A stretch of 64,000 bases of DNA from Streptomyces sp. NBC_01571 (GCF_026339875.1 NZ_JAPEPZ010000001.1:5332001-5396000), one strand, 5' to 3'; positions 25,601-38,965 are shown, counted from the stretch's first letter. Made by a program: numbers and translations. Notes: generated from the letters alone by a model not told the origin.

Positions 25601-27664
25601 GTGGCTGACGTACCTGCCGATCTTGCCGCAGTGTGGCCACGAGTACTGGAACAACTCCTCGGTGAGGGCCGTGGGCAGGGTGTCGAGGTGAAGGACGAGC
25701 ACTGGATCAAGCGCTGCCAGCCGCTGGCACTGGTCGCGGACACCGCTCTGCTCGCCGTTCCGAACGAGTTCGCGAAGGGCGTACTGGAAGGCCGCCTCGC
25801 GCCGATCGTCAGCGAGACGCTGAGCCGCGAGTGCGGGCGTCCGATCCGCATCGCGATCACCGTCGACGACTCGGCGGGCGAACCCCCGCCGCCTCCCGTC
25901 CAGCCCCGGTACGACGAGTCCGAGTCCTCCTCGGGTCCGGGCCAGGGCCGCGACACGTACGACGGTCAGAGCGCCGAGGACCGCAACCCCTACGGCGGCC
26001 AGGCCCCCCGCGACGAGCGCGCCGGCTACGACACCCAAGGGCGCGACGACCGCAACGGCTACGACTCCGGTCGTGAGGATCGCAACGCCTACGACGCGCA
26101 GCGCCGCGAAGGTTACGAGGGGTACGGCCGCCACCGCGCCGACGACCGACGCGACGAACGGCGTGAGGACCGGCGTGAGGATCACCGGGGCGATCACCGG
26201 GGAGGGCGCGCCGACCAGCTGCCCGGCGGTCCCGGCGACCAGTTGCCGCCCGGCCGCTCCGACCAGTTGCCCACCGCCCGCCCCGCGTACCCGGACTACC
26301 AGCGTCCGGAGCCCGGTGCCTGGCCCCGGCACGGCCAGGACGACTACGGCTGGCAGCAGCAGCGCCTCGGCTTCCCGGAGCGCGACCCCTACGCCTCGCC
26401 GTCGCAGGACTACCGGCCGCAGTCGCCGGAGCGCCCGCCCTACGAGCAGCAGCGCCAGGACTACGACCAGCCGCGCTCCGACTACGACCAGCGTCCCGAC
26501 CGCCGCGACCTCCAGGACACGTCCTCGGGCGGCGGCCACCTGCACCGCGGCGGCCCCTCGCTGCCCAGTTCCAGCGGCGCCCCCGGTCCGCTGGCCGCCA
26601 AGCCCGCGCCGGCATCCGGTCCGGGTGAGCCCACCGCGCGCCTCAACCCGAAGTACCTCTTCGACACCTTTGTCATCGGTGCCTCGAACCGCTTCGCGCA
26701 CGCCGCCGCGGTCGCCGTCGCCGAGGCGCCGGCGAAGGCGTACAACCCCCTCTTCATCTACGGGGAGTCGGGGCTCGGCAAGACGCACCTGCTGCACGCG
26801 ATCGGGCACTACGCCCGCAGCCTCTATCCGGGCACCCGTGTGCGGTACGTGAGTTCCGAGGAGTTCACCAACGAGTTCATCAACTCCATCCGCGACGGCA
26901 AGGGCGACAGCTTCCGCAAGCGCTACCGCGAGATGGACATCCTGCTGGTCGACGACATCCAGTTCCTGGCGGACAAGGAGTCGACGCAGGAGGAGTTCTT
27001 CCACACCTTCAACACGCTCCACAACGCGAACAAGCAGATCGTGCTCTCCAGCGACCGGCCGCCCAAGCAGCTGGTGACGCTGGAGGACCGGCTGCGGAAC
27101 CGTTTCGAGTGGGGGCTGATCACGGACGTCCAGCCGCCCGAGCTGGAGACGCGTATCGCGATCCTCCGCAAGAAGGCGGTGCAGGAGCAGCTCAACGCCC
27201 CGCCGGAGGTCCTGGAGTTCATCGCGTCACGGATCTCGCGCAACATCCGCGAGCTGGAGGGCGCGCTGATCCGGGTGACGGCGTTCGCGTCGCTCAACCG
27301 GCAGCCGGTGGACCTCGGTCTGACGGAGATCGTCCTGAAGGACCTCATCCCGGGCGGCGAGGACTCGGCTCCGGAGATCACCGCGACCGCGATCATGGCG
27401 GCCACCGCCGACTACTTCGGTCTGACGGTGGACGACCTGTGCGGCTCCTCGCGCAGCCGCGTCCTGGTGACGGCACGCCAGATCGCCATGTATCTGTGCC
27501 GTGAGCTGACCGACCTGTCCCTGCCGAAGATCGGTGCCCAGTTCGGCGGCCGCGACCACACGACCGTCATGCACGCCGACCGCAAGATCCGCGCGCTGAT
27601 GGCCGAGCGCCGCTCGATCTACAACCAGGTCACCGAGCTCACCAACCGCATCAAGAACGCCTGA
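25601..27664 (+). CDS. dnaA: Chromosomal replication initiator DnaA
   Basis: ATP-dependent initiator that binds DnaA boxes in oriC and opens the duplex. 687 residues, GTG 25601. Domain I (about 1-90, start of [20 protein letters not shown]) is followed by an exceptionally long, charged, low-complexity domain II (about 91-340; Tyr/Asp/Arg/Gln-rich, with DRNxY and three DQLP repeats). The AAA+ domain has Walker [12 protein letters not shown] from about residue 387 and Walker [10 protein letters not shown]. Domain IV has the DNA-contact signature [15 protein letters not shown] at about 648-662. Domain II is short in most bacteria; the long form is typical of Streptomyces. Confidence 0.98.
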   Translation: MADVPADLAAVWPRVLEQLLGEGRGQGVEVKDEHWIKRCQPLALVADTALLAVPNEFAKGVLEGRLAPIVSETLSRECGRPIRIAITVDDSAGEPPPPPVQPRYDESESSSGPGQGRDTYDGQSAEDRNPYGGQAPRDERAGYDTQGRDDRNGYDSGREDRNAYDAQRREGYEGYGRHRADDRRDERREDRREDHRGDHRGGRADQLPGGPGDQLPPGRSDQLPTARPAYPDYQRPEPGAWPRHGQDDYGWQQQRLGFPERDPYASPSQDYRPQSPERPPYEQQRQDYDQPRSDYDQRPDRRDLQDTSSGGGHLHRGGPSLPSSSGAPGPLAAKPAPASGPGEPTARLNPKYLFDTFVIGASNRFAHAAAVAVAEAPAKAYNPLFIYGESGLGKTHLLHAIGHYARSLYPGTRVRYVSSEEFTNEFINSIRDGKGDSFRKRYREMDILLVDDIQFLADKESTQEEFFHTFNTLHNANKQIVLSSDRPPKQLVTLEDRLRNRFEWGLITDVQPPELETRIAILRKKAVQEQLNAPPEVLEFIASRISRNIRELEGALIRVTAFASLNRQPVDLGLTEIVLKDLIPGGEDSAPEITATAIMAATADYFGLTVDDLCGSSRSRVLVTARQIAMYLCRELTDLSLPKIGAQFGGRDHTTVMHADRKIRALMAERRSIYNQVTELTNRIKNA

Positions 27665-28883
27665 CGGACGCGGCGGTACGCCGACGACGGCGCCCCGGGA
27701 CACGCTCCCGCGGGCGCCTTCCGTTGCTGACCCGCGTCCGTCCCCGACGCCGACGCCACCGCCGCTCTCCCGGCCACCCCCGACGGCCGTCCCCGCCGTC
27801 CCCGCAGGCATCCCGGGGATCGGCTCCCCACGTCTCCAGACCGCCGCCGCGGCTCCCGTGCGTCCGCCCGTCTCCTCCTCGGCCCGCCGCGCGCTTCCGA
27901 GACCCGCCGACTCCGCCCCCACCCGCGTTCCGACTCCGCCCCCGCAACGTTCCGGCTTCGCCGGCACGTTGCGGCTTCACCCCACGCCCCTGGAAGCGCC
28001 CCCCGGCACCCTCCGGAACGCCGTTCCGGAGGTCTCCGAGGCACTCCTCGTCCGCTTTCGGCGGCCGCCCGGCGTCGACCAGAGGTCATGCGCTCGGCAC
28101 CATCTGTTCGAATACGCGCAGGGTTACGGCCACTCTCCACAGATTCGGTGACTTTCTGGCGTCCACACCCTGGGGACCGCGAAGTTGTCCCGATCGTGTC
28201 CACAGGGTGTGCGGTCGTAGGACCATCGGGCCAGGTCAGCCCCCTGTGGATTCGTGGACGAACGCTCTCCACAGACTGTGGACAAGGAAATGATCCACAG
28301 GCTGTGCGCGGAGTTGTCCACCGACGACCCACAGGTCGGCGCCTGTTGTCCCCAGTGAATCCCAGCTTCTCCACACCCCTGTCCACTGTTCGGCAACGAG
28401 ACGCGCCCTCTCACCGTGTCGAGTGAAAGGCGTCACACCAAGGTGCCGGGTTGGGCTGTGGGGAACGGGGGTAAAGCTGGGGACGGCGCTGGGGAGAAGT
28501 GGCCCGAGGCTGTGCATCGTGTGTGCAGAACTTTTCGCCGTCCACAGACGCCCCCGGTTTTCCACCGCCTCCACCCACAGGGTCGGTGGACAAAAAATCC
28601 AGGCTGACCTGCGAAAACAGGGTTATCCACGGTTTCCACAGGCCCTACTACTAAGACCAACTAGAGAGAGCCTGGGAATCGTTTCGAAGTGGGGGCTGTG
28701 CACAACTTGCTCCTGGAGCCCTAGCTGCGGCTCGGCACGACTTGACCCCGAGGGGCACCGACTGTCAGTGCGGTGCGTCAGACTGTTCCCCGGTGTCCTT
28801 CCCCTCAGCGGGTCGAGAGACACCGAGTCAGACGACGAAGGCCTGCAGGGCGAGAGCGCCGGCAACAGACGGAGGCGGCAACG
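27665..28883. other. Origin of replication oriC
   Basis: 1.2-kb non-coding region between dnaA and dnaN. DnaA-box-like 9-mers with an intact TCCACA core start at 28133, 28159, 28196, 28245 (reverse), 28265, 28277 (reverse, exact TTGTCCACA), 28291, 28367, 28538 and 28632. Near matches start at 28314, 28379, 28558, 28585 (reverse) and 28623. The boxes form two blocks (28133-28387 and 28538-28640) separated by about 150 bp without boxes. The relatively A+T-rich stretch at 28640-28670 next to the second block is a possible unwinding site. The part from 27720 to 28080 has no boxes and no supportable gene. Confidence 0.97.
27689..27718 (+). terminator. Hairpin terminator after dnaA
   Basis: A GC-rich stem (GGCGCCC with GGGCGCC, plus CGGGA with TCCCG) around CACGC starts 25 bp after the dnaA stop and is followed by TTCC. 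Confidence 0.7.
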
Positions 28884-30014
28884 GTGAAGATCCGGGTGGA
28901 ACGCGACGTACTCGCGGAGGCAGTGGCCTGGGCGGCTCGCAGCCTCCCGGCCCGTCCGCCGGCGCCTGTGCTCGCCGGCCTGCTTCTGAAGGCCGAGGAG
29001 GGCGCTCTGAGCCTCTCCAGCTTCGACTACGAGGTCTCGGCGCGGGTCTCCGTGGACGCGGAGGTCGAAGAAGAGGGCACGGTCCTGGTCTCCGGCCGTC
29101 TGCTCGCGGACATCTGCCGCGCCCTCCCCAACCGGCCGGTGGAGATCTCCACAGACGGTGTACGGGCGACGGTGGTCTGCGGCTCCTCCCGGTTCACCCT
29201 CCACACCCTGCCTGTGGAGGAGTACCCGGCACTGCCGCAGATGCCGTCGGCGACCGGCACCGTCCCGGGCGAGGTCTTCGCCTCGGCCGCCGCGCAGGTG
29301 GCCATCGCCGCCGGGCGCGACGACACGCTCCCCGTCCTCACCGGTGTGCGCATCGAGATCGAGGGCGACACGGTCACGCTGGCCTCCACCGACCGCTACC
29401 GCTTCGCGGTCCGCGAGTTCCTGTGGAAGCCGGAGAACCCGGAGGCGTCCGCGGTCGCCCTGGTGCCCGCCAAGACGCTCCTGGACACCGCCAAGGCCCT
29501 CACGAGCGGCGACAGCGTGATCCTGGCGCTGTCCGGCTCCGGTGCGGGCGAGGGCCTGATCGGCTTCGAGGGCGCCGGGCGGCGTACGACCACCCGGCTG
29601 CTCGAAGGCGACCTCCCGAAGTACCGCTCGCTGTTCCCGACGGAGTTCAACTCCATCGCCGTCATCGAGACCGCCCCCTTCGTGGAGGCCGTCAAGCGCG
29701 TGGCCCTGGTCGCCGAGCGCAACACCCCGGTGCGGCTGAGCTTCGAGCAGGGTGTGCTGATCCTGGAGGCCGGCTCCAGCGACGACGCACAGGCTGTGGA
29801 AAGGGTCGACGCGCAGCTGGAGGGCGACGACGTCTCGATCGCCTTCAACCCGACGTTCCTGCTCGACGGCCTGAGCGCCATCGACTCCCCGGTCGCGCAG
29901 CTGTCGTTCACGACGTCCACGAAGCCCGCGCTGCTGAGCGGCAAGCCCGCTGTGGACGCCGAGGCGGACGAGGCCTACAAGTACCTGATCATGCCGGTGC
30001 GCCTGTCCGGCTGA
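28884..30014 (+). CDS. dnaN: DNA polymerase III beta subunit (sliding clamp)
   Basis: Ring-shaped processivity factor for replication. 376 residues from GTG 28884, with GGAGGCGG at 28871-28878; the open frame extends further upstream into oriC but that part is not protein-like. Three clamp domains are recognisable, with KIRVERDVLAEAVAWAARSLPARP at the N terminus, ATDRYRFAVRE-type segment (STDRYRFAVREF), and the C-terminal hydrophobic end YLIMPVRLSG. Internal TCCACA motifs occur but lie in coding sequence. A hairpin follows at 30024. Confidence 0.97.
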   Translation: MKIRVERDVLAEAVAWAARSLPARPPAPVLAGLLLKAEEGALSLSSFDYEVSARVSVDAEVEEEGTVLVSGRLLADICRALPNRPVEISTDGVRATVVCGSSRFTLHTLPVEEYPALPQMPSATGTVPGEVFASAAAQVAIAAGRDDTLPVLTGVRIEIEGDTVTLASTDRYRFAVREFLWKPENPEASAVALVPAKTLLDTAKALTSGDSVILALSGSGAGEGLIGFEGAGRRTTTRLLEGDLPKYRSLFPTEFNSIAVIETAPFVEAVKRVALVAERNTPVRLSFEQGVLILEAGSSDDAQAVERVDAQLEGDDVSIAFNPTFLLDGLSAIDSPVAQLSFTTSTKPALLSGKPAVDAEADEAYKYLIMPVRLSG

Positions 30015-30023
30015 GGCGCTGAG

Positions 30024-30051
30024 CCCGCCGGGCCCACCCGGCCGGCGGGCG
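30024..30051 (+). terminator. Hairpin terminator after dnaN
   Basis: A 9-bp stem (GCCCGCCGG with CCGGCGGGC) and 10-nt loop, starting 9 bp after the dnaN stop codon. Confidence 0.75.
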
Positions 30052-30175
30052 AATCCGCAGGTGGGGCGTACGCCTGAGCGGCTATGCCCGCAAGTGTGCG
30101 TGAGCGTCCGGGTTTAGGCTCAGACACAGGTACGAAAGTGCCCTCACGCCACGTCGAAAACCTAAGGAACAACTG

Positions 30176-31051
30176 ATGGAGCTCGGTCTCGTCGGCCTCG
30201 GCAAGATGGGCGGCAACATGCGCGAGCGGATCCGCCGCGCAGGCCACACCGTCATCGGATACGACCGCAATCCGGAACTCGCCGACGTCCACAGCCTCGA
30301 AGAGCTGGTGGGCGCGCTCGAAGCCCCGCGTGTGGTGTGGGTGATGGTGCCGGCCGGTGCCGCGACCCAGTCCACCATCGACCAGCTCGGCGACCTGCTG
30401 GAGCCCGGTGACACCGTCGTCGACGGCGGCAACTCCCGCTGGACGGACGACGAGAAGCACGCCGGGGAACTGGCCGCCAAGGGCATCGGCTTCGTCGACG
30501 CCGGCGTCTCCGGCGGCGTCTGGGGCCTGCAGAACGGCTACGCGCTGATGGTCGGCGGCGACGCGGAGAACGTCGCCAGGGTCCAGCCCGTCTTCGACGC
30601 GCTCAAGCCCGAGGGCGACTCCGGCTTCGTGCACGCCGGCAAGGTCGGCGCCGGCCACTTCTCCAAGATGGTCCACAACGGCATCGAGTACGCCATGATG
30701 CAGGCCTACGCCGAGGGCTGGGAGCTCCTGGAGAAGGTCCACTCCGTCACCGACGTGCGCGAGGTCTTCCGTTCCTGGCAGGAGGGCACGGTCATCCGTT
30801 CCTGGCTGCTGGACCTGGCCGTCAACGCCCTGGACGACGACGAGCACCTGGACAAGCTGCGCGGCTACGCGGACGACTCCGGCGAGGGCCGCTGGACCGT
30901 CGAGGCGGCCATCGACCACGCGGTACCGCTGCCCGCGATCACCGCGTCGCTGTTCGCACGGTTCGCCTCGCGCCAGGACGACTCGCCGCAGATGAAGATG
31001 GTCGCGGCACTGCGCAACCAGTTCGGCGGCCACGCCGTCGAGCAGAAGTAA
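30176..31051 (+). CDS. gnd: 6-phosphogluconate dehydrogenase (decarboxylating), short form
   Basis: Oxidative pentose-phosphate enzyme producing ribulose-5-phosphate and reduced nicotinamide cofactor. 291 residues, the short bacterial form (the long form has about 470). Rossmann motif GLVGLGKMGGNM at 4-15; substrate-binding GVSGGVWGLQNGYALMVGG; catalytic Lys context HFSKMVHNGIEYAMMQ. ATG 30176 with AAGGAAC upstream. Lying between dnaN and recF, it is a streptomycete and actinobacterial habit of gene order. Cofactor preference (NAD or NADP) cannot be read reliably. Confidence 0.95.
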   Translation: MELGLVGLGKMGGNMRERIRRAGHTVIGYDRNPELADVHSLEELVGALEAPRVVWVMVPAGAATQSTIDQLGDLLEPGDTVVDGGNSRWTDDEKHAGELAAKGIGFVDAGVSGGVWGLQNGYALMVGGDAENVARVQPVFDALKPEGDSGFVHAGKVGAGHFSKMVHNGIEYAMMQAYAEGWELLEKVHSVTDVREVFRSWQEGTVIRSWLLDLAVNALDDDEHLDKLRGYADDSGEGRWTVEAAIDHAVPLPAITASLFARFASRQDDSPQMKMVAALRNQFGGHAVEQK

Positions 31052-31082
31052 TCCACAGATCCACATCCGCATCCACAGATCC
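31051..31082. repeat. Three TCCACA cores in a 12-bp direct repeat between gnd and recF
   Basis: ATCCACAGATCC occurs at 31051-31062 and 31071-31082 with a third TCCACA at 31060-31065. These are DnaA-box cores on the plus strand, immediately after the gnd stop. Confidence 0.6.
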
Positions 31083-31132
31083 CCGGCCGAAAGGCCAGGA
31101 TCGGAGTCTCCGGGGGAGGTCGGCGAACGACC

Positions 31133-32257
31133 ATGCACGTCACGCACCTGTCGCTGGCCGACTTCCGCTCCTACGCCCGGGTCGAGGTCCCGCTCGACCC
31201 GGGCGTCACCGCGTTCGTGGGCCCCAACGGGCAGGGCAAGACGAACCTGGTCGAGGCGGTCGGGTATCTCGCGAGCCTCGGCAGCCACCGGGTCTCCTCC
31301 GACGCGCCCCTGGTGCGGATGGGCGCCGAGCGGGCGGTCATCCGCGCCAACGTCAGACAGGGCGACCGGCAGCAGCTCATCGAGCTGGAGCTGAACCCCG
31401 GCCGGGCCAACCGCGCCCGCGTCAACAGGTCCTCGCAGGTCAAACCCCGTGACGTGCTCGGCATCGTACGGACGGTGCTGTTCGCACCCGAGGACCTCGC
31501 GCTGGTGAAGGGCGACCCCGGTGAGCGGCGCCGCTTCCTCGACGAACTGATCACCGCCCGCTCCCCGCGGATGGCGGGCGTCCGCTCCGACTACGACCGG
31601 GTCCTCAAGCAGCGCAACACCCTCCTCAAGACGGCCGCGCTGGCCCGCCGCCACGGCGGCCGCACCATGGACCTCTCCACGCTCGACGTGTGGGACCAGC
31701 ACCTCGCCCGGGTGGGCGCCGAACTGCTCGCCCAGCGGCTCGACCTGGTCGCCGCGGTCCAGCCGCTGGCCGACAAGGCCTACGAACAGCTGGCGCCCGG
31801 CGGGGGACCCGTCGCCCTGGAGTACAAGCCCTCCTCGGCCGCCCTCACCGGCCACACCCGCGAGGAGCTGTACGAGCAGCTGATGGCGGCCCTCGCTGAG
31901 TCCCGCAAGCCGGAGATCGAACGGGGCGTCACCCTGGTCGGCCCGCACCGGGACGAGCTGCTGCTCAAGCTGGGCGAGCTGCCCGCGAAGGGATACGCGT
32001 CGCACGGCGAGTCCTGGTCGTACGCGCTGGCGCTGCGACTGGCCTCCTACGACCTCCTGAGGGCCGAGGGCAACGAGCCGGTCCTGGTCCTCGACGACGT
32101 CTTCGCCGAGCTGGACAGCCGCAGAAGGGAACGCCTCGCGGAACTCGTGGCTCCCGGCGAGCAGGTCCTCGTGACGGCGGCGGTCGACGACGACGTGCCG
32201 GGCGTCCTGGCGGGGACGCGCTACGCCGTCTCGGAGGGCACGGTGGAGCGGGTATGA
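31133..32257 (+). CDS. recF: DNA replication and repair protein RecF
   Basis: ATPase that helps load RecA on gapped DNA. 374 residues, ATG 31133. N-terminal [14 protein letters not shown], Walker [10 protein letters not shown] (30-38), the ABC-type signature and Walker [12 protein letters not shown] near the C terminus. Normal length. Its stop overlaps the DUF721 start by 4 bp (ATGA). Confidence 0.97.
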   Translation: MHVTHLSLADFRSYARVEVPLDPGVTAFVGPNGQGKTNLVEAVGYLASLGSHRVSSDAPLVRMGAERAVIRANVRQGDRQQLIELELNPGRANRARVNRSSQVKPRDVLGIVRTVLFAPEDLALVKGDPGERRRFLDELITARSPRMAGVRSDYDRVLKQRNTLLKTAALARRHGGRTMDLSTLDVWDQHLARVGAELLAQRLDLVAAVQPLADKAYEQLAPGGGPVALEYKPSSAALTGHTREELYEQLMAALAESRKPEIERGVTLVGPHRDELLLKLGELPAKGYASHGESWSYALALRLASYDLLRAEGNEPVLVLDDVFAELDSRRRERLAELVAPGEQVLVTAAVDDDVPGVLAGTRYAVSEGTVERV

Positions 32258-32826
32258 CGGAGAACACACCGTGGATCCCGGAGCCGTCCGCGCCGTCCGG
32301 TGAGGCCGCCGCGAAGACCCCCGAGCCGTCCGGCGTCGACCTCGCGCGCGTGGCGCTGCGCGCCGCGAAGGAACAGGCACGCGCGCGTGGGGACGCCGCG
32401 CAGCAGAAGAAGCAGGCGCGGCGGGGCGGGCTGCGCTCCGGAGCGCGCGCCGACGGACGCGATCCGATGGCGCTGGGTGCCGCGATCAACCGGCTGTTGA
32501 CCGAACGCGGCTGGGAGACCCCGGCCGCGGTGGGCGGGGTGATGGGTCGCTGGCCGCAGATCGTCGGCGACGACCTGGCCAACCACTGCGTCCCGCTGCG
32601 GTACGACGACGACCCGGCCGAGCGGGTGCTGACCGTGCAGTGCGACTCGACCGCCTGGGCCACCCAGCTGCGGTTGCTCGCCCCGCAGCTGGTCGCGCGG
32701 CTGAACCAGGATCTCGGGCACGGCACGGTGCGGCTGATCAAGGTGCAGGGTCCCGGGGGTCCCCCGCGCCGGTTCGGGCCCCTGCGCGCCCCCGGGAGCA
32801 CGGGTCCGGGCGACACCTACGGGTGA
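32254..32826 (+). CDS. DUF721 protein (DciA-like)
   Basis: 190 residues. Disordered Ala/Arg-rich N terminus, then the DUF721 fold (about 75-165) with [33 protein letters not shown], and [26 protein letters not shown]. The family includes DciA, a loader of the replicative helicase DnaB in bacteria without DnaC; the position between recF and gyrB fits a replication role. That function is inferred from family and context. Confidence 0.9.
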   Translation: MTENTPWIPEPSAPSGEAAAKTPEPSGVDLARVALRAAKEQARARGDAAQQKKQARRGGLRSGARADGRDPMALGAAINRLLTERGWETPAAVGGVMGRWPQIVGDDLANHCVPLRYDDDPAERVLTVQCDSTAWATQLRLLAPQLVARLNQDLGHGTVRLIKVQGPGGPPRRFGPLRAPGSTGPGDTYG

Positions 32827-35276
<2,450 letters not shown>

Positions 35277-35318
35277 GTCGGTCTCAGCTGACCGCGTCAG
35301 AAAGGATCTGCACCAGCA

Positions 35319-37910
35319 ATGACCGACGAGAACACTCCGAGCATCCCTGAAGCGGGCGAGATCGCCCTGCGCATCGAGCCCGTCGGGCTCGAGACCGAGA
35401 TGCAGCGCTCGTACCTCGACTACGCGATGTCCGTCATCGTGTCGCGCGCGCTGCCCGACGTACGGGACGGTCTCAAGCCCGTCCACCGCCGCGTCCTGTA
35501 CGCCATGTACGACGGCGGCTACCGGCCCGAGAAGGGCTTCTACAAGTGCGCCCGCGTCGTCGGCGACGTCATGGGCACCTACCACCCGCACGGCGACTCC
35601 TCGATCTACGACGCGCTGGTCCGCCTCGCGCAGCCGTGGTCGATGCGGATGCCGCTGGTGGACTCCAACGGCAACTTCGGCTCTCCTGGCAACGACCCGG
35701 CCGCCGCCATGCGGTACACCGAGTGCAAGCTGAAGCCGCTGTCCATGGAGATGGTCCGCGACATCGACGAGGAGACCGTCGATTTCACGGACAACTACGA
35801 CGGCCGCAACCAGGAGCCGACGGTCCTGCCGGCCCGCTTCCCGAACCTGCTGATCAACGGCTCGGCGGGCATCGCGGTCGGTATGGCCACGAACATCCCG
35901 CCGCACAACCTGCGCGAGGTCGCGGCCGGCGCCCAGTGGTACCTGGAGAACCCCGAGGCCTCCCACGAGGAGCTGCTGGACGCCCTGATCGAGCGCATCA
36001 AGGGCCCAGACTTCCCGAGTGGCGCCCTGGTCGTGGGCCGCAAGGGCATCGAGGAGGCGTACCGCACGGGCCGTGGCTCCATCACGATGCGCGCGGTCGT
36101 CGATGTCGAGGAGATCCAGAACCGCCAGTGCCTGGTGGTCACCGAACTCCCCTACCAGACCAACCCCGACAACCTCGCCCAGAAGATCGCCGACCTGGTC
36201 AAGGACGGCAAGGTCGGCGGTATCGCCGACGTCCGCGACGAGACCAGCTCGCGTACGGGCCAGCGGCTCGTGATCGTGCTCAAGAGGGACGCGGTCGCCA
36301 AGGTCGTCCTGAACAACCTCTACAAGCACACCGATCTGCAGTCGAACTTCGGCGCCAACATGCTGGCGCTGGTCGACGGCGTCCCGCGCACGCTGTCGCT
36401 GGACGCGTTCATCAGGCACTGGGTGACGCACCAGATCGAGGTCATCGTCCGGCGGACCAGGTTCCGGCTGCGCAAGGCCGAGGAGCGCGCGCACATCCTG
36501 CGTGGCCTCCTGAAGGCCCTGGACGCCATCGACGAGGTCATCGCGCTCATCCGACGCAGTGACACCGTGGAGATCGCGCGAGAGGGCCTGATGGGCCTCC
36601 TGGAGATCGACGAGATCCAGGCGAACGCCATCCTCGAGATGCAGCTGCGCCGACTGGCCGCCCTGGAGCGCCAGAAGATCATCCAGGAGCACGACGAGCT
36701 CCAGGCGAAGATCACCGAGTACAACGCGATCCTGGCTTCGCCGGTGCGTCAGCGCGGCATCATCAGCGAGGAGCTCGCCGCGATCGTCGAGAAGTTCGGC
36801 GACGACCGCCGTTCCAAGCTGGTGCCGTTCGACGGCGACATGTCCATCGAGGACCTGATCGCCGAAGAGGACATCGTCGTCACCATCACGCGCGGTGGCT
36901 ACATCAAGCGGACGAAGACCGAGGACTACCGCTCGCAGAAGCGTGGCGGCAAGGGCGTTCGCGGAGCGAAGCTGAAGCAGGACGACATCGTCGACCACTT
37001 CTTCGTGTCGACGACGCACCACTGGCTGCTGTTCTTCACGAACAAGGGCCGTGTCTACCGGGCGAAGGCGTACGAGCTGCCGGACGCCGGCCGCGACGCC
37101 CGCGGGCAGCACGTCGCGAACCTGCTGGCCTTCCAGCCGGACGAGGCGATCGCCGAGATCCTCGCGATCCGCGACTACGAGGCGATGCCCTACCTGGTCC
37201 TGGCCACCAAGGGCGGCCTGGTGAAGAAGACGCCACTGAAGGATTACGATTCCCCGCGCTCGGGCGGCGTCATCGCGATCAATCTCCGGGAGACGGAGGA
37301 CGGATCCGATGACGAACTGATCGGAGCCGAACTCGTCTCGGCCGAGGACGATCTGCTTCTGATCAGCAAGAAGGCCCAGTCGATCAGGTTCACTGCAACG
37401 GACGACGCGTTGCGACCGATGGGCCGTGCCACCTCGGGCGTCAAGGGCATGAGTTTCCGCGAGGGGGACCAACTGCTCTCGATGAATGTTGTTCGACCCG
37501 GTACGTTCGTGTTCACTGCCACAGACGGTGGGTACGCGAAGCGGACCGCCGTCGAGGAGTACCGCGTCCAGGGTCGCGGCGGCCTGGGTATCAAGGCCGC
37601 CAAGATCGTCGAGGACCGCGGCTCGCTCGTCGGCGCGCTGGTGGTCGAGGAGACCGATGAGATCCTCGCCATCACCCTGTCCGGCGGTGTGATTCGTACG
37701 CGAGTCAACGAGGTCAGGGAGACGGGCCGTGACACCATGGGCGTCCAACTGATCAACCTGGGCAAGCGTGATGCCGTGGTCGGCATCGCACGTAACGCCG
37801 AGGCCGGCCGCGAGGCCGAGGAAGTCGACGGCGAGGGCGCCGAGGACGAGACCGCCGAGGGCATCGACGCCGTCGGCACGGGCGAGGGCGAGCCGTCCTC
37901 GTCCGAGTAG
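35319..37910 (+). CDS. gyrA: DNA gyrase subunit A
   Basis: DNA-cleaving subunit of gyrase. 863 residues, ATG 35319. The catalytic tyrosine is Tyr133 in AAMRYTE. The quinolone-resistance region reads [10 protein letters not shown] with Ser94 and Asp98 (E. coli Ser83 and Asp87), the sensitive form. The GyrA-box [10 protein letters not shown] is present in the C-terminal beta-pinwheel. A Glu/Asp-rich tail of about 45 residues follows, as in other actinobacteria. Confidence 0.98.
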   Translation: MTDENTPSIPEAGEIALRIEPVGLETEMQRSYLDYAMSVIVSRALPDVRDGLKPVHRRVLYAMYDGGYRPEKGFYKCARVVGDVMGTYHPHGDSSIYDALVRLAQPWSMRMPLVDSNGNFGSPGNDPAAAMRYTECKLKPLSMEMVRDIDEETVDFTDNYDGRNQEPTVLPARFPNLLINGSAGIAVGMATNIPPHNLREVAAGAQWYLENPEASHEELLDALIERIKGPDFPSGALVVGRKGIEEAYRTGRGSITMRAVVDVEEIQNRQCLVVTELPYQTNPDNLAQKIADLVKDGKVGGIADVRDETSSRTGQRLVIVLKRDAVAKVVLNNLYKHTDLQSNFGANMLALVDGVPRTLSLDAFIRHWVTHQIEVIVRRTRFRLRKAEERAHILRGLLKALDAIDEVIALIRRSDTVEIAREGLMGLLEIDEIQANAILEMQLRRLAALERQKIIQEHDELQAKITEYNAILASPVRQRGIISEELAAIVEKFGDDRRSKLVPFDGDMSIEDLIAEEDIVVTITRGGYIKRTKTEDYRSQKRGGKGVRGAKLKQDDIVDHFFVSTTHHWLLFFTNKGRVYRAKAYELPDAGRDARGQHVANLLAFQPDEAIAEILAIRDYEAMPYLVLATKGGLVKKTPLKDYDSPRSGGVIAINLRETEDGSDDELIGAELVSAEDDLLLISKKAQSIRFTATDDALRPMGRATSGVKGMSFREGDQLLSMNVVRPGTFVFTATDGGYAKRTAVEEYRVQGRGGLGIKAAKIVEDRGSLVGALVVEETDEILAITLSGGVIRTRVNEVRETGRDTMGVQLINLGKRDAVVGIARNAEAGREAEEVDGEGAEDETAEGIDAVGTGEGEPSSSE

Positions 37911-37928
37911 CGCGAGGAGTGAGTCATC

Positions 37929-38708
37929 GTGAGCGGAGCCACGGGCGCCGGATCGACCGGTACGGACACGGACGGCGGCCGTGGCCCCGCCACGGACACG
38001 ACTGACTCCCATGACTCTCATGGATCCCAGGGGGGAACTGTGACGGACACCCGAGGTCCGCAGGGCCAGCAGTACGCGGCCGGAGCGGGCCCCGCGGCTC
38101 CGGGCGGACCGGCCGCGGCCGGTCCCTCCACGACCCAGGCGGCGCCCGGTGCGCCGACCGCTCCGCCGACGGCTCCCGCGGGCGCCGGCACGGCCGCTCC
38201 GGCGGCCGCCTCCGCACTGCCGGGGGAGCGGCAACCGCAGCAGCCCTCGCAGCCGTATCACCCGCCGCAGGCGTACGCGGCGCAGACGCCGTCGGGCGCC
38301 GTGCGCCGGCCTCGGACGGGGGCGCGCACCACGCCGCGCACCCGCAAGGCGCGGCTGCGGGTGGCCAAGACCGACCCGTGGTCGGTGATGAAGGTCAGCT
38401 TCCTGCTCTCCATCGCGCTCGGCATCTGCACGATCGTGGCGTCGGCGGTGCTGTGGATGGTCATGGATGCCATGGGCGTCTTCTCGACGGTCGGCGGCAC
38501 GATCTCCGAGGCGACGGGGTCGAACGAGTCGAACGGTTTCGACCTGCAGTCGTTCCTCTCCCTGCCGAACGTCCTGCTGTTCACGTCGATCATCGCGGTC
38601 ATCGACGTCGTGCTCGCCACGGCGCTCGCGACGCTCGGATCGTTCATCTACAACCTGTCCGCGGGCTTCGTCGGCGGCATTGAGCTGACCCTCGCCGAGG
38701 ACGAATAA
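37929..38708 (+). CDS. DUF3566 transmembrane protein
   Basis: 259 residues of unknown role. Residues 1-140 are a Pro/Ala/Gly/Gln-rich disordered segment, then a basic stretch (TPRTRKARLRVAKTDPWSVMKVSF) and two membrane helices at about 155-178 and 215-245 with a polar loop between. DUF3566 proteins follow gyrA in many actinobacteria (Rv0007). GTG 37929, 18 bp after gyrA, so it probably belongs to the gyrBA transcript. Confidence 0.9.
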   Translation: MSGATGAGSTGTDTDGGRGPATDTTDSHDSHGSQGGTVTDTRGPQGQQYAAGAGPAAPGGPAAAGPSTTQAAPGAPTAPPTAPAGAGTAAPAAASALPGERQPQQPSQPYHPPQAYAAQTPSGAVRRPRTGARTTPRTRKARLRVAKTDPWSVMKVSFLLSIALGICTIVASAVLWMVMDAMGVFSTVGGTISEATGSNESNGFDLQSFLSLPNVLLFTSIIAVIDVVLATALATLGSFIYNLSAGFVGGIELTLAEDE

Positions 38709-38750
38709 CAGCGGCCTCGGAGCCTCCGCCAGGGGACCGGGATACCGATT

Positions 38751-38779
38751 TTGGGACTGGCCGCGTCGTGCGCTAATCT
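38751..38779 (+). promoter_or_regulatory. Promoter of tRNA-Ile
   Basis: TTGGGA (38751-38756), a 17-bp spacer and TAATCT (38774-38779) give a good housekeeping-type promoter 41 bp before the mature tRNA 5' end. Confidence 0.6.
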
Positions 38780-38819
38780 TCAGAGGTCAGCGCGCGGGAC
38801 ACACACCGCAAAGCGCGGC

Positions 38820-38893
38820 GGGGCTATAGCTCAGTTGGTTAGAGCGCATCCCTGATAAGGATGAGGCCACAGGTTCAAATCCTGTTAGCCCCA
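38820..38893 (+). tRNA. tRNA-Ile (GAT)
   Basis: 74 nt forming a complete cloverleaf: acceptor GGGGCTA with TAGCCCC, D-arm GCTC..GAGC, anticodon GAT in CTGATAA, T-arm ACAGG-TTCAAAT-CCTGT. The encoded CCA follows at 38894-38896. Its 3' 40 nt and flank are duplicated at 41608-41656, marking it as the insertion site of an integrative element. Confidence 0.97.
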
Positions 38894-38899
38894 CCAGCA
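38851..38899. repeat. attL: 3' part of tRNA-Ile (49-bp direct repeat, copy 1)
   Basis: Runs from the anticodon loop through CCA to CCAGCA. It matches 41608-41656 at 48 of 49 positions (A38887 versus G41644). The intact tRNA lies on this side, so this is the side where the element restored the gene. Confidence 0.9.
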
Positions 38900-38901
38900 G
38901 A

Positions 38902-38933
38902 AAGACCCCCGGTCCACTAGGGCCGGGGGTCTT
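38902..38933 (+). terminator. tRNA-Ile terminator
   Basis: An 11-bp stem (AAGACCCCCGG with CCGGGGGTCTT) followed by TTT. A close relative occurs at the same offset after the second tRNA copy (41657-41692). Confidence 0.85.
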
Positions 38934-38954
38934 TTGACACCCACGATTGACACC
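38934..38954 (+). repeat. Paired TGACACC repeats near attL (possible integrase arm sites)
   Basis: TTGACACC occurs at 38934-38941 and 38947-38954, 13 bp apart. An equivalent pair with the same spacing lies near attR. Confidence 0.5.
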
Positions 38955-38965
38955 AACGGCGCCGA

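Noticed and set aside
28742..30022. A second plus-strand open frame over dnaN starting in oriC
   Set aside because: Out of frame with DnaN and Arg/Gly-rich; only the dnaN frame gives a sliding clamp.
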